A stretch of DNA of 64,000 nucleotides from Anoplopoma fimbria (Eukaryota; Chordata; Actinopteri; Perciformes; Anoplopomatidae), in assembly GCF_027596085.1 (NCBI RefSeq), contig NC_072452.1, positions 6,392,790-6,456,789 on the forward strand, in the 5' to 3' direction. A program made the translations under genes and the position numbers. The stretch's first letter is position 1, and every line of letters begins with the position of its first letter. This document shows positions 1 to 14,314 of this stretch, piece by piece. The notes under the pieces are model-generated. The model had not been told where the DNA came from, did not search any database, and saw nothing but the letters and a program-made list of their open reading frames with translations.

Positions 1-384
1 TGGTTGTGTTGACCACCTCGATGCCCAGGTTCAGCGCCTGCAGAAAGACCCGCGTGGCCAGGAGGGAGCGAGACAGACGGGTCATTATGAGTTTGGGATA
101 CTGGCCAAACGCTTCCGACTCCTTCCAGGCTCCTCTTACGCACTCCTCAGACACGGAGGAGGCGCCCCCGCCCAGCAGGCGGCGGTAGGCCAGGGGGAAG
201 AGGCGGTCGTAGAGCGCCGCCACCATGTGGTCCACTGTGGAGTCCGAGCCCAGGATGTAGAGCGACATGTCCAGAAAGAGCTGCCCCACCGAGCTCTGCG
301 CTCCACCCCCGAGACCTGGGAAATCCGACTTCAGCATGGCCAGAGTGAAGTTACGGCCGTGACGCAGCACCAGGTCGAAGGCCT
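1..384 (-). CDS. gpc3: glypican-3, exon 3 (partial, runs off left edge)
   Basis: This is the coding exon that follows exon 2 (44,091-44,252). It is read on the minus strand from 384 downward and is open to base 1. A pyrimidine-rich acceptor ending in AG (complement at 385-386) precedes it. The first two bases complete a Glu codon begun in exon 2, so the phase-1 junction fits exactly. The translation covers residues 107 to about 234: EAFDLVLRHGRNFT, then LFLDMSLYILGSDSTVDHMV, then FGQYPKLIMT and finally VFLQALNLGIEVVNTT. These match the glypican core helical domain and are of the GPC3/GPC5 type; PKLIMT favours GPC3. N118-F-T is an N-glycosylation sequon at the site conserved in GPC3. The Cys in EECVRG is one of the conserved glypican cysteines. 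The rest of the core, the furin site, the heparan-sulfate attachment serines and the GPI signal lie outside the window. GPC3 is a cell-surface HS proteoglycan modulating Wnt, Hedgehog and BMP signalling. The Gly-rich GLGGGAQ and LGGGASS stretches look lineage-specific. Confidence 0.95.
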
Positions 385-704
385 CTGAGGGGAAGAAAGA
401 GAACAACAAGAGGAAAGAGTCAGATGTGGGGGCTGGGGATGGGATGTCAGGCCACCGTTTGGAAAGCTGTTGCATTCATGCCTCAGTAATCACAACAACT
501 ACGCGGGGCTGTCAGAAAGATAGGCAGCAATTTAGCTCAAAAACATGAAACACTCGAAAAGATGCAATTCCCCCCAAAACATGATCCCGTCCTTAACGAT
601 CACAGTCGGAAGAAAACTTCCCACGCACAGCCTCTCTTTCCCTTTTCCCAGTTTTTTCTCAATCTGTTATTTTCTCTAATGGGACCATTCACACATACAC
701 AGGA

Positions 705-705
<1 letters not shown>

Positions 706-777
<72 letters not shown>

Positions 778-800
778 TACACACATACACATACACACAC
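706..800. repeat. (CA)n with (CATA) interruptions
   Basis: A pure CA array to about 769, then CATA-interrupted. The ORFs across it are repeat translations. Confidence 0.97.
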
Positions 801-2839
801 AAACCAACACACAACGCTGCAATAATAGACTGTGGCTCGGAATATAAAGAGAGCAAAGCTCCTGGAAAAGATGAAAAGCAAGATCTGGGGATTGACCTTT
901 CAATACAACTAAAGAGCGGACTAGAACTGAGCTCGCGGGATCTTAAAAAAGAAGTCCCTTTTCAAAGAGAGTATTAATGTCAATATATTAGTCAGCGGGG
1001 AGAGGCGTGAGGAAGTCTGCAGGGATAGAAGCACACGGGGCCGGCTGTAAGGGAGGGGTGAGCGGCCGACGTGAGGAGGGGAAATAATCAGTGGCGTCAT
1101 TTCGAGGCACACAGTGAAGCCTTATCAACAAGGTGGCACAAGAAGCGAGAGCTCTATCATCGACCCGGCAGCAAAATGAGCGAGGACCCGACAACAACAG
1201 AGGGGATTTAAAGCTCCATTACTGAACTTAGCGGGGGAGCTGAGAGTCAGTGAAATGAGGCTTTGCACAGGAGAATAGCCGGGGATGCAAGAAATCCCAT
1301 TTATACCGCAGCTAGTCCACTACATCACTTTGTTGAGAGCGATAGCCACTACTGCTTTTGTGAGGGCGTGGGGGCGTGGGGGGGGGGGGAGGGGGAGGGC
1401 TGGTTTATTTTATTGCTTTTATGTGCTACAAAGCTAACCATTTCATCTTTGTTATTTCATTCTTTTCCCTGCTTGGGTAGTTTCATTTCTTTCTCCTCAT
1501 GCTTCCTTCGAGTCAAATGAAGCCCGTCGGCCCACACGGAGCACCGGGTCCTCGGACAGCACCGGGGAACCGCGTGACACCTCTGTTCTCGTTTGTGTAG
1601 ATCGTATAATGTGTTTTTCTATGTGCAATTTCAGGCACACGAGGGGGTCCATATGAGAATATGACAATATCTGAGGAAAGGAAACAGACATCACCCCCTC
1701 TCTCTGATTGACTGCTGCTGTGGTGCATTTCTGTGTCGCTTAAACACAATCTGAACGGATATAAATTCATTCTGGGTCGTGTGAATTAAGGCAAAGACCT
1801 CTAGATGTGTTGAAAATGTTTCAACTTGAGTGAAAGGGCTCTTATTTTGAAACTTTATGACCCAATACATTAACGTACAGAAATCATTTGAAAAGAAGAG
1901 AGGGAAATAATAGACAAAAGTGTTTTTTTTAGTGCTGTCACTTTAGTATCAATTGACTCGGGTTCCAGTGTATAGTGTTCATTGCAACATCTGTTAAACC
2001 ACTATGATGTTTCTTCTACGCCTCGAAAAAAAGCGTGTCTGGGTTTGAATGCATTTTAAGTGTAATTGTTAGTTACTATAAAATGAGGATTTCTTTAAAA
2101 GGAGCTGTGTGTAGGATATAGGGGTAATCTATTGGCAGAAACAGAATATAATGTTCAAACTTATGTTTTCATTCGTGTATAACCACCATCGTTTTTGTTG
2201 CATTAGACTTTTAATCTTTTATCTTTGTAAGGAGCAGGTGCTCTTCACGGAGGCCCCCATGTTGCCAAACACTGGCTCCAGGGAGAGGCTAAAGCTTTTT
2301 AACGTTACCTGAAAGCCACTGTAGTTCTCTACAGGCTCGGAATGGGGGGGGGGGATCAGATGGTTAATGCAACCTCACCATTAGACGCCACTAAATCCCA
2401 CACACTGTCTCCAGAGAATCTTAAATTAGGGAAAATCCCTACACTGTTATCCAGCAATAGCGTGGAAACAGCGGCCTGTGTTCAGGTCACGTTGTTTTGA
2501 ATTAAGCGACTCAGTTATCCCCAAACTTCCTCACTGTTAAACAGTGTCAGGCTGTGCTTTTCAAATTTGAATCTGTGCGTGAATATGAAACAGGGTGGAA
2601 AACAGCATGCGTGCTCAGCGAAACAGTTGCCGGGTGAATAAAGGTTATAAAAGAAACATTTAGAGTGTGTTTGGGTGAGTGTGAGTCGAGGATGCTCGGG
2701 AGCGGCGCACATCTGTTTGGATTTTCGGGGCCATGGCCGCCCCGCTGAGATACAGAAGCACTTCCCTCTGTGACCAATAAGCAGACAGATGTGCAGATTG
2801 CCAATTGAGACAAGGAAACATACTGGGAGGAGGAGGGAA

Positions 2840-2888
<49 letters not shown>

Positions 2889-2892
2889 ACAC
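2840..2892. repeat. (CA)n microsatellite
   Basis: A CA array with one CT interruption near its right end. Confidence 0.96.
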
Positions 2893-3948
2893 GCAGAGAA
2901 AAACACACACGTAGATGCTTATTCCTGGCAATTCCTATTATATTTGGTTAGCCTGAAATTGAGGGCGGTGAGAAAATGCACATCCACCTCAAAGCTATTT
3001 GCTCCCCCCCTTTCCTCGGTTTCCGTGAACATCAAACCCCGTGATTCAGCTGCTACCTGTAGTATCTCTTACACCACAAAGAGGAGAGCCACTTTGTAAT
3101 GGTAAAGAGAAAGGCTAGAGGGCTCTTCATAAATGCAATTCAGTGGCTCTAAGTAGCCCGGGTCATGGTACGAAACGTTGCGAGCCCATTTCCCGTGCAC
3201 GCCGCTCGCTCTCTTTCATCAGTGAAAGCCTTTGCGGAGATCAGGTATCCTCCTAATGGAGAGGAGAGGGGGCTGTGTGTCAGAGGCCTGTGACATCCTG
3301 GATGCAGCCGCAGGAGGTCAAGAGCGCACATTACCAGAGTGGGAGCCCGAGGCAACATATTGGGTCACGCTTAAAATGAACAGTAGCATTTATTTTGTCA
3401 GTGTCACAGATGGAGACAGAAGGCTGGCTGCTGGAAAACCGTCTCTCCTCCGAGACCCAAAGCTTTTTAGAGACACATCAGCAGAACGTCTCTGCCTCTC
3501 CTCTTCCACATCTATCCATGTTCTCCAACAGCCAGATAATGTTTACTCCAAGGGGTTTAGGCCTCTCAGCTTCCTTGTGCATTCAAATATGGATATCTAC
3601 TAATTTATCTCCGACAAGCACTCCATCACATTGCAATTGACACCATCACTCTGCAGTGTTACAACCTTTTATGGTAATAACTACTTTATCTGCATATAGT
3701 GTCATCAATCAAAGCCCCAGATTAATATGTGATCAAGTCTTGCAGGTCGTCCAAAGTGTGAAGGAAAGCTCATAAATCTGTGTCATGGTAGGGTCACTTA
3801 CTTCCGACACCTAAAAGCTCTAAGCGACTCCCGCTCCGACATAAAACGGGCCTTTCACATAATCTATGAATGGCCTGTCAAATGAGCATATTTGATGTCT
3901 GTGAGGGCCGTCAGTCTGGGTGTTACGTAAGTCGAACTCCACGGCTCG

Positions 3949-3993
3949 GACTGACTGACTGACTGACTGACTGACTGACTGGCTGACTGACTG
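3949..3993. repeat. (CTGA)n microsatellite
   Basis: About eleven tandem CTGA units, one with a G substitution. Confidence 0.95.
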
Positions 3994-4653
3994 CGGTGGA
4001 TGCTCTGCGGAGGTAGACATGCTCCTTGTGGCCTCGTCAATCAGCTGCCCGTACACCTATTATCCCCGGGAGAGGAAAACATCAATACATTACCCAGCCA
4101 ATGAGACTAATCCATTTGGGCTGATGGAGTGTCACCTCTAGCCGCCAGGGAGATGGATGGAGAAGCCGCCGCCATCTGGTCCCGGTGACACAACAGTAAC
4201 GTGTCCAGGTCACAGGTAAAGGACCGGCTGGAGGGCCGTTCACAAAGACACACGGCTGCCATGGAAACCGTGATTCCCCAAAATGTGCCACATTTGATGT
4301 AAAAAAATATATTTTTTAAGCTTGTTAATTGTGAAATTTAGACTTATTGAAAGGCTTTAGAGTGCAAACGATGGTCAAAATGTTGTTTCATGTGTCTCCA
4401 GTTAAAGCCTGCATATCAGTGTATTGAGCATACAGACCACAAACCTCCCATCATGCTTCAGTTGGGATTTTATGAGCCTGTTCACAACAAAAGCAGCATC
4501 TGCTCGTTGACTGTAAACATTATGTTGTTTTACCAGACACATTTCCATTCGCTCCCGCAGAGCAACCTGTCCCAGGTAACCTGAGAGCAGCACCACCTGA
4601 CGAACTGCGTCTGAATCTGGGCGCCCCAACGTTTACGGGACGGAGGCATCAGG

Positions 4654-4675
4654 GGCGGCGGCGGCGGCGGCGGCG
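4654..4675. repeat. (GGC)n trinucleotide run
   Basis: About seven GGC units, GCC on the gpc3 sense strand. Confidence 0.9.
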
Positions 4676-4972
4676 AGGCAGGGCAGGGAGGGGTTTCCAG
4701 GAACAAAGCAGACAGGATGCTGGTAAAACCCAGATAGCATCATCAGCGGACCATGAGGGCCAATGGACAGCGGGGCAGGAATGAGACGCGTATTAGGTTA
4801 CTCCATCTGTTGAAGAGAGCGGCCCGCCCCACACACAGACACACGCATGCACACAGACACACACAATGCAAACACACGGCGCACAGCAGTGGCCAGGTGG
4901 TGACGGGCGGGGGCGAGCATTTGGCAAGCAAGAGTGGGAGGGCAAGGTGGGAGACAGGTGTAAGGACTGCAG

Positions 4973-5091
<119 letters not shown>

Positions 5092-5671
5092 CAGATTTTC
5101 TTTTCATTAATGTCTCTGCCTCCCAATGAGCTTCTGGAAAATGTTTCTTCGCAGCTTGACAAAAAAACACTGGTGTTGTTACCTTTAGTCTGCTACCAAT
5201 AAACCAATGAAGTGAAGAGCGGCTTTATAAGTCTCTCACAGTAAGTCAGACACATTTCCAAAATATCAACACTGAAATTATGGTTGTTTTTTTTATTACA
5301 ATAATGCACATAGGCTCAATAGGTTTTTGGAATTGCTCAAATAATTCTGTGTTTATTAAGAGGAGATTTGTTGCTGCTCTGATTCTTCGAGGCCTTTTCT
5401 TACAAATCAAACTGTATAACAACTAATATAACAATATAAATGGTTGATTCCTTTACATCAGTGTCTTTGACTGAACTCCATATCTGTCCTTTTTTTAATA
5501 CTGGTAAGAAATAATAATAATAGCAATAATAACAATAATATAATTATAATAATAATAAAGTTGTTCATCATTAGTAATGAAAATTAGAAAAATTGGATGG
5601 TTTGTGGTTCATTTTAATAGGGACTTTCTAAAAGAGGAATCTTCATAATCTAAATTATTATATTAATATCC

Positions 5672-5699
<28 letters not shown>
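5672..5699. repeat. (AT)n microsatellite
   Basis: AT dinucleotide run. Confidence 0.95.
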
Positions 5700-5702
<3 letters not shown>

Positions 5703-6348
5703 GGAAGTACTGGACACCCACAGACCGATACTGCTGGCCCCTCCTCATACAGACTACACCAGGCTGCTCCCTCTGCCTCCATATTTCCGTATGTCACCAT
5801 TGACTCCATTGATCTCTGGCGCAGCGGTCCTTTCCGAGGCCAAAGTTGAGCCGTGCTCTATCTCAGACCGCGCAGAGGACACGGTGTACAGCAGCGTAGA
5901 GGACACAGTGAGGTGGGAAGGACGCGAGGGCAAAAGTGAACTGGAAAAACACAGCCGAGAGCTGCAGGGGAGGAGGGGGAGGAAGAGGGAGGGAGGAAGG
6001 AGGAAGGAGGAAGGATGGGGGTTTGGTGAATAGTGCCAGAACGTGTGGAGAGAAACATTCAGCGAGGCAGGCTTTGAAGCTGCATTCAAAAGGCAGCTGG
6101 AGTCAAGCGGTGCCAGGGCTGCGAGACACATCGTGCACCTTCCTTCGCCAAAACTCAGCCGGCGGTGAGAGAGACCTGACACCCCCGATCAAACGCTCGC
6201 ATCACGGACAAAATGCACGTAGAGTAGATACAGCTTTCGGACTCGAGAGGACTCTCTACCACTCAGAAGTGAAAGGCTATTCCAATAACGGATACATTTC
6301 CAGCACACAGACCGAGACAGGACACACAAACACAGACTGCCTCACACA

Positions 6349-6351
<3 letters not shown>

Positions 6352-6428
<77 letters not shown>
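6352..6428. repeat. (CA)n microsatellite
   Basis: Pure CA array preceded by imperfect CA units. Confidence 0.97.
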
Positions 6429-6432
<4 letters not shown>

Positions 6433-7456
6433 GCTCTTGTTGCTCTCCAGGGTTGTGATTCGAGGACGAGGATAAAAAGCCTGCAGCCCATCCAGACTGG
6501 ATGCAGTGTGAGGGGAGATGAGAGAGGTCACGACAAACACAGCTTGAGCACTCCACTCCAAATCAAGCATCCAGGCTCTATTAATCCAATATGCATCTCT
6601 AAGTAGATCCTGTGGTTCAGAATGAATACACTCCCACTCATTCACCCTCAGTCCATCTTTTCATGGTCGCAGCGCATCACGCCCATGCGTCGGCTTAATT
6701 CTGCACAGCGTCGCTTTTCAACCGCAGAGACAAATGCGATGAGAAATATTTGCGTTGCCATTTCATAAAGTGCTCAAACAGTAAAGGAAAGATGAGATTC
6801 TTTCCCTTTTTTTTTTTTTTTTTTTTTTTTAAGTCGGCCCTTTTAAGACATAAAAGGAGCAACGGACTGAACCGGAGTGAACTCGTGAAGAAAAAGCAGC
6901 GAGGGGATACGGGGGTTGTTTTTGAAGTTCTTGAAACAGATGGGTGCACAGTGTGAGATAGAGAGAGAAACGATGAGTGCGAGATGTGGAGGGAAAGAGA
7001 CGGAGTGAGACAGCGACGGTGCAGGAGGGGCGCCTGGGTGGCCTGCTAGCTTCATTATGAGTGTGGAGCCGCAAGACACGGAAACTTTTCAGTGGGTTTT
7101 AACATAAAAGACGTTAAGACTATCATGTCAGATTTTTGAAGTTGTAGTCAACGATGCCTCAGAATGTTAAAGGTTAATATTAAAACACGAGTTACATTAC
7201 ACTCTTTAATTCATCCTCTGCTCCCGTGATGCTCCTGAGTGTGTATGTGCACGGCTGAGAACAAATCCCACCTTCCTTCTTAATTAATACACGCTGAGTT
7301 TAATAAAAGATTAGAAAGGCCAGTGGCTCGCTGTTTTAATAATTAACTGTGAGTTATATCGGCTCCTTTAGACAGAGTGAGAGAGCGCTAAATGAACGGC
7401 GGTATACCGCAAGATAACTCCAAGATGACTTATGCTTGTCATGAGATCAAATGGAG

Positions 7457-7500
7457 TGTGTTTGTGTATATGTGTGTGTGTGTGTGTGTGTCGGTGTGTG
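7457..7500. repeat. (TG)n microsatellite
   Basis: Imperfect TG array. Confidence 0.93.
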
Positions 7501-9842
7501 ATTGTGTTTGTAATTGACTGCCTGAACCCCTGAGGGTTGAAGGACATCAATGACAGTTTCATTACAGACCGCAGAGTGCAGTGTAAGGCTGACGGTGTTA
7601 ACTGTATCTCTTCCTGGTGACAATGTGGGTTCAAACGCGACTCAAAACACTGAATCAGAGCGTGGAAAGGACCAAAAGTTTAGCCACTTCGGGGGGGAAA
7701 AAAAAGTTTGCAAATGAACACACTATTTCATTTTCAGCGGGGATATTTCAACTTCAGTCTTAATTTTGCGAAAGGAAGGAGGGCCTCAGGGAGAAATAAC
7801 ATGCCACAAGACTTTGATGTGGAACGTGAAAATGTGGAGCTTTTTACCGGCAGCAGTTAAAAAAGAAGTGGTGGAGGAAGAGGAGCTTGAGCTGAGCTGT
7901 TTTGTGACTGGTAGAAAGTAACCTTAAGTTAACGTGTAAAAATCCAAGAAGGGATGGAAATGTTGGACCGTGCTGGACAGGCTGCTAACTGCAGCTCAAA
8001 GGTAGAACTGGGCGTAACTGTCACCGAGGAGACGGGAGGTCAGGAGGGCACAGAGGTCGGGCAGCCGAGGAGGAAACAGATGAACGGAAAGTAACTGAAA
8101 TTGCCAGAGGCTACTAAAAAGAAGTGATCGGGAGGAATCGATTTATGCTGATTTTGACAACAGCGTTTGACAGAACGACGGAGAAAACACTGCAGTAAAA
8201 CTGGGAAAGTTATCAGAGTAAAGAAACAGAGCAGAGAGCTTTGGAGTCTGTGACGTGTGTGTGTGTGGGGGGGGGGGCAGCCATCTCAGAAACAAAAGAA
8301 GTGTCGGGAAACGGCAACAAGTCGAAGGAGCAAGGAGACAGCTCGGGAAGCCAGACTTCAGAAGATGAAGGAGAATGCATCAGCGCGTACCGCTGTTCTG
8401 AGAGTAAAATGGAAGAATCCCCTCATCGCACCGACGACCACAAAAGGGGATGCCAGGAAGAGACGAAGAAGAGGAATGAGCTAAGACAGCTTTTTACAAA
8501 GCTCATTTAAAATTCATAAAATCATTGCGTCACTTACTTCTCTTCACGGAGAATCATAAAGAGAACATACAACCTAGACAGAGTTAACAACGCTCATTTT
8601 TTGGCAGGGCACCTGCACATTTAAACCTCTCATGTTGCAGCTGACAGCAGATCAGCCTGCTACTGCCTTCTTTCACCATCATACACCTGCAGCAAATCTT
8701 GTATCTGTAAACCCTTTTTGTCGAGACGTTTTCTACATTTAGAGACGGTGATGCAACACTCAACGACACCAAACTGCAAGAGACTGTGATAACAAATGAG
8801 TTCAACAACAGCTTGAGCGAACGCTGTTCCTCTCGGGTACTGCTGATCTCACAGAGGCCACCAGCACTCGCATGGATAGACACCAAGTCTAAGTGAAGTT
8901 CTGAGGTGATAATGTGCTAATTACTCAGGGAGAAACTACAAAATGATGAGATACAGTTGGAAAATTTGTTGGTGTCAAACGTAGTGTGAAAAAAATAGAA
9001 CACGTGATCTGGAATCTGAACACAACATTGCAACAAGTGTTCTTCTGCCCCGTTCAGACATCCCACACAGGCAGCTCAGAAGCAAGAAGTCAAGCTTTTG
9101 TTTCAGTTGCTGCAGAAAAACTACAAAAGCTGGATTGATGGAAATAAACTGCCAACAGATTTGTTTTAAGTACCACAACATACTCTCACTTTCTAATACT
9201 GACTTTTATTTTTTTGTGCGAAAACATTAGGGCCTGACCTGACAAAGCATCGTTGTATTTTTTTATCCGGATATCTGTGCGTTAAATATAGTCAGCAGAA
9301 GAAGAATGTCTACAAAGGTAACCTTGGATACACTGGTTTAAGGCTTTAAAGGCTTTGGGCCACCGTGCACTATAGATATTGTATATTTTTTATATAAAGC
9401 AACCATACTGATATCAATTATGTGAAATGATGCTGCAGTCTTAAAGTAGCTTATTTAAAATGCAGATATGCATGTGACCAGATTCACGACCCCGCTGGGA
9501 TGCAGCTGTGTTTCTGCTGCATTTGTAAGTATGCAAATCAGAGCCACAGTGTTATTGTCTTTCTGTTCTAGAGTGTTCTATGGTAATTTCAAGCAGCTTT
9601 TCATGGAGTTATGAAAAGGGAAAGCCACCACAAAGACCCATGGCTCAATATCAACTCTCCCAGCAGTTGTACATCTTTGAAAGGCAACACAGTTGTGGGA
9701 AGCAGGTGAGGGATCATGCTCTTCACTCTATTAAAAAAACTAGGATTAAGTTTGACTGGCTGCCCCCGCCGGCCAGTCAAGTCGCAGTTTGTATTCAAGT
9801 CTGTCTAACATGTCATTACGTCATTATTTTATTCAATTAGAC

Positions 9843-9984
9843 ATTTGTGTAAAATTGTCATAACTAGCATATGAATTCTTGAGCTAAGAAAGATTTGAAG
9901 AAATTCTCTCAGATATCACAATCAAGAGACGGACAACCCAAAACATAATGCCTCCGGCCACGATTGTCGTCGGCGCGGAGTTAT
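9843..9984 (+). repeat. dispersed fish repeat, copy 1 (internally shortened)
   Basis: It shares the block TGTAAAATTG-CATAA--GCAT followed by GATTTGAA-AA-TTC-CTC with the copy at 18,416-18,680. It ends ATAATGCCTCCGGCCACG then GGCGCGGAG, a tail I recall from a very common interspersed fish repeat. The family name and class are not assigned. Confidence 0.6.
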
Positions 9985-12934
9985 AAAAACCAACAAAGGA
10001 AAACATTGTCTGCTTTAATTGTTTATAAAATATCACAACTGTGACCAGTGGGATTAATTAATCGGAGTCATCTGTGTCTATAAAACAACATCAATGACCA
10101 CCATCCGGATGAAGGAGCCTGAAAAACACCAAAGAGGTCACTCATTGTCGTTACCACAGCAAAACTGGCTTCCGTTGCTGCTGACATGCGGTGGGAGTAT
10201 TTATTTTTCCATGACTGTTTGACTACACCGCAGTAAAATATTGATATGGCACAATCCCCAGTAAATGAGTTTAACAGCGCCCCTGAAGTCCTACAAACCC
10301 ACCAGATGTCCTGAGATTTGTTTTTTTTGTCACTTTATGAAACAAAAGAGAAAAACGATTAATCTCTCATCCGAAGGGGAAAGAAGAAGACTTCTGATCT
10401 TAAACAGAAAGAAATCCCTTCTTGCCCATAAACTCCTTTGAATTTGAAAGCAAATATTTTCTTAAGCGTGACAGCACAGTGGTTGACAAATTAAATTGAA
10501 CGAGCAAATTAACATTGATGAAGGGTCTGAAAGCATCTCTGGGCTCCTAAAACACACAAGCATGACTGGCACTGAATTCAATCAGCAAAACAACAGAGCA
10601 GAGACCCCCGTGCTGTCTTTTGACATCTGAAAAATGCATTTGGCTTAGTACCACTCTAGCACATACATCCTTTTGAGCTAGAAACATCAAAATCTGGTTA
10701 AAGCCTTTTTAACAGGACATTCAAATGTGTTTCACTGCTGTAATTTACCGCAACATTGCATCTCCTGAAAATTGTCATTATGGTGTGAGGCATAATCTCC
10801 CTTTTAAATTCAGCAAGGTGATGAAGGAATTTGTGTGGAGAGACATCAGGGGTAAAGCAGAGAGGATGCGGATTAGAAAACAAAAGTAAACCAGACAACA
10901 ACAGCAGCAACAGTGAGACGTAATATAGAACTGCAGTCTGAAACATAGTGTGTTTCATTCTTTGGGCTCACTTTAGAATATCAAGATATGATAAAAACTC
11001 ATTTAGTATAGTATGTATAAAAAAAAGAGGAATTACTGCTACTGCTACGACTGCATCTACTGCTAATAATAATAACAATAAATGCTATTCATTTTGGGAA
11101 AGTAGTTATTGTGTATTTACTTTACTGGTGAGCTCATGGCTAATACACTAGCAAGTCATGCTAGTTGTCATGCTAACAGTCACATTTGCTCTCCAGGCTT
11201 CTTTGTGTTTCCTGTTAACTGTGTCGTTTACTCCCCCTTGGCATGTTGTTCCGAAGTTTGTACATTATTTAATTCAATTAATGGTTATTGAAGGGGGGGG
11301 CTCCCAGAGCTTGTTAGCTTTCTGGCTAAATGTCAATTAACAAGTTTTAGTGTGGGGCTGCTATTGGAACAATACCAGATGTAACTGTGCCTCTTTTGTG
11401 GAGCAGTTTGTCCTCCGACAGAGGAGGTTTAAAAGGGGTGAAAGCTTCAATTTGGTTTGTCTCTTTGTTTATTCAAATTACATGTTAGAACTGTCAAGGA
11501 CAACTTGCTTTTAGAATTTGCACGTCAAAGGTAAAAGTTTAACTAGACAAAGATTACGAGGATTTAATTCGCTCTACAAGAGAAAATCCACAGAGCGAAA
11601 ATATTTTGTAATGTGTCCGTTCATAAACTGAAATGGAAAAACTACAACTTGTGGTTTTGTGGGGAGATGCGTGCCACGACTTCATCGTGATAGCCAGCCA
11701 GCCACCATGACGTTGCCAGGCAACCAGTGCAGGTGCTGGACAGTGACACTGGGCAGATGGATTATTACTATTCATAAAGTGAAAAGTTAGAGCGCCTAAC
11801 TCCATCTTAAGCCACAAATTGACTTTTTTTACATTATCGCTCATGTTTGAATTTAATAAATGAGTCACAAAGTGTTAATTAATTAAGTTAAGAGGTGCTG
11901 GCAGGCATATTGTCAAACTAATCACCTCGTCGCTCTCTCCATACAGAGTGGTATCAATCTTCTCACCCGACTTTGCTTAATAATGAGCAGATCATTTAAA
12001 TCAGGTGTGTTGGAGTAGGGAAATAGCTAAAATATGCAACGCAGGAGCTCTCGAGGAGCAGGATAAGTGATCATACTGAAATAATCCTTAAAAAAACGAA
12101 AACAAAGCTAGATATAGGTAAAACAGACTGATCAGTGAGGTCAAATAATAATAAATATCACAATATGATTTATTTAAGTGCTCAACATAAAATTAATTTG
12201 TTATGTTTGCCACACCAGAACTTTTTGCCTTCAGGAGACTGATGGGGGTCTTGATGAGCGGTTACTTCATCACTGCTGCTACGTGCACTGTTGACACGAA
12301 GCATTACGTAAATAAGCATCCACCTCTTCCTCCCATGACTGTGTGACTTTGCACCGAGCGTCACTTGATTTTTCCTTCTTCATCTGTCTTCGTTATACGG
12401 GACGGGTCGTACAAAAGGTGACTCCCGGAAAAAAGACGACAATAATGATCTTCTCCTTATTCCCCGCATCAAAAAGAAACAAAACTTCCTGGCCCGAAGG
12501 GTACGCCACTTCTTCCTCTTCCTCTTCTTCTCCTGTCAGATCACTGCCATACAGTCTATGTCTCTTGTTTGCTCACCCAGTTGAGTTTCTGAGCCAGGTG
12601 TTTATCTCTCTGAGTGTATTGGTAAACAAGCGCCTAATTAAATGCTGCAGCAAAGTGTACGCCGCTGCTCAACCTGTACTATAAATAGGTGAGCGTTAAG
12701 AAAAGGCTTTTGTACATGATGGGGGGGGGAGACCCTCTTTGTTGTTTTGTGTGAGAGAGGAGATGAAAGACAAACGCCTACGCTGCCTGAATGGCTGAGA
12801 CACACCTCACCCTCTCCCCTCCTTCTCCTTCTCCTCTCCATCCTCTTCTTTTGCTGCCTCCTTTCTTGCATCGCTCTCATCCAACAAGCTGAACGGGACC
12901 CCCTGTCCCCCCCCTCACCCCCCCCCCTCACCCC

Positions 12935-12940
12935 CACACA

Positions 12941-12994
<54 letters not shown>
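12935..12994. repeat. (CA)n microsatellite after a C-rich tract
   Basis: CA array directly after a CCCCCTCACCCC-type tract (12,901-12,935). Confidence 0.96.
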
Positions 12995-12996
<2 letters not shown>

Positions 12997-13621
12997 TTTG
13001 ATACTCACAAACAGCCCGACAAGTTCCTGGTTTGACCAAAGGCCAAACACAAACACGTGCAGCACACTTTGTCTTCCTCTCCTCTGTCTGTCTTTACTTT
13101 CCCTTTTGTGTCCATTAATTAGAGCTGCTCTAACCTTCAGTGTTGCCCTCCCCTTCCTCCTCCTCTCCTCCTACCCCCCCCCCAAACCCCGGCCTTCATC
13201 CATCTACTGTGAAAAAGACATCTCCGGTGGAATAAAACATGAACGTGGCGACATTTTTTTTTTTTTTGTTGAGAGAAACAATGGGGAGAGTCCCAGCTCT
13301 GCTCTGCGTCGGGCCATTTATCTCCAGGTAAAGACGTGTCTCATCTCCTGCTTTCCCTCTCCCCCTTTTCCTAGTCCTACACTCCCACATCCCCAGTGCT
13401 CCTCTTCAGCCACCTCCCTCCCTCCCTCCTCCTACTCCTCCTACTCCTCCTCCTCCGAGAATCACCTCAGCAATCCATACCTTACATATCTGGACCTCTG
13501 GAACCAGTGAAACGGCAACACTTTTAATTTTTAATCAGGGCCTCGGTCAGATGGGACCTGGCTTTTTCCGCTCCCGTTCTCCCACCACCTTTCTCTCACC
13601 TTCACTTCCAGCCTCTCTCTC

Positions 13622-13648
13622 GCACGCTCTCTCTCTCTCTCTCTCTCT
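13622..13648. repeat. (CT)n run
   Basis: CT dinucleotide run inside a pyrimidine-rich block. Confidence 0.9.
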
Positions 13649-13862
13649 AACTCGCCCACGCACCCCGTCCCTCGTGTCTCCCTTCCCAAAGTCACGGTGA
13701 TGAATGGGTGAGCACTGCCATCTCTGTGCCCACCAGCGAGAGGCAGAGGCCGGCTAACGCGGCTCAGACGCTCTCGGGGCTCACAGGCAGGGAGGAGAGT
13801 AATTAATCCAGTAGTACGGGAGGCAGGGTTGCTGGACATACTGTAAGCTTCAGGACACTGCA

Positions 13863-13926
13863 TGTGTGTGTGTGTGAGTGTGTGTGTGTGTGTGAGTGTG
13901 TGTGAGTGTGTGTGTGTGTGTGTGTA
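13863..13926. repeat. (TG)n with TGAG interruptions
   Basis: TG array with regular GA interruptions. Confidence 0.95.
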
Positions 13927-14036
13927 TGTTGGAGCACATTATTGGAAACAAAGGATAGAAACTCCAGACAGGTTTTTTTTTGCGTAGAACTGGGGGTTAT
14001 GTGTTTCAGAGCAGAAGGTTAGGGCAGTGCGTGTGC

Positions 14037-14096
14037 TTGTGTGTGTGTGTGTGTGTGTGTATGTGTGTGTGTGTATGTGTGTGTGGGGGGGGGGGG
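14037..14096. repeat. (TG)n followed by a G12 run
   Basis: TG array with two TA interruptions, then a poly(G) run from 14,085. Confidence 0.95.
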
Positions 14097-14202
14097 TAGA
14101 TGAGCGCCTTAAATAAACACCACTTGGGTACAGACAGGAGCAGCCAGAGGCAACACATAGAAGACTGTCCTTGAACTCAAGGGTCAAACACACTGAAACA
14201 GC

Positions 14203-14314
<112 letters not shown>
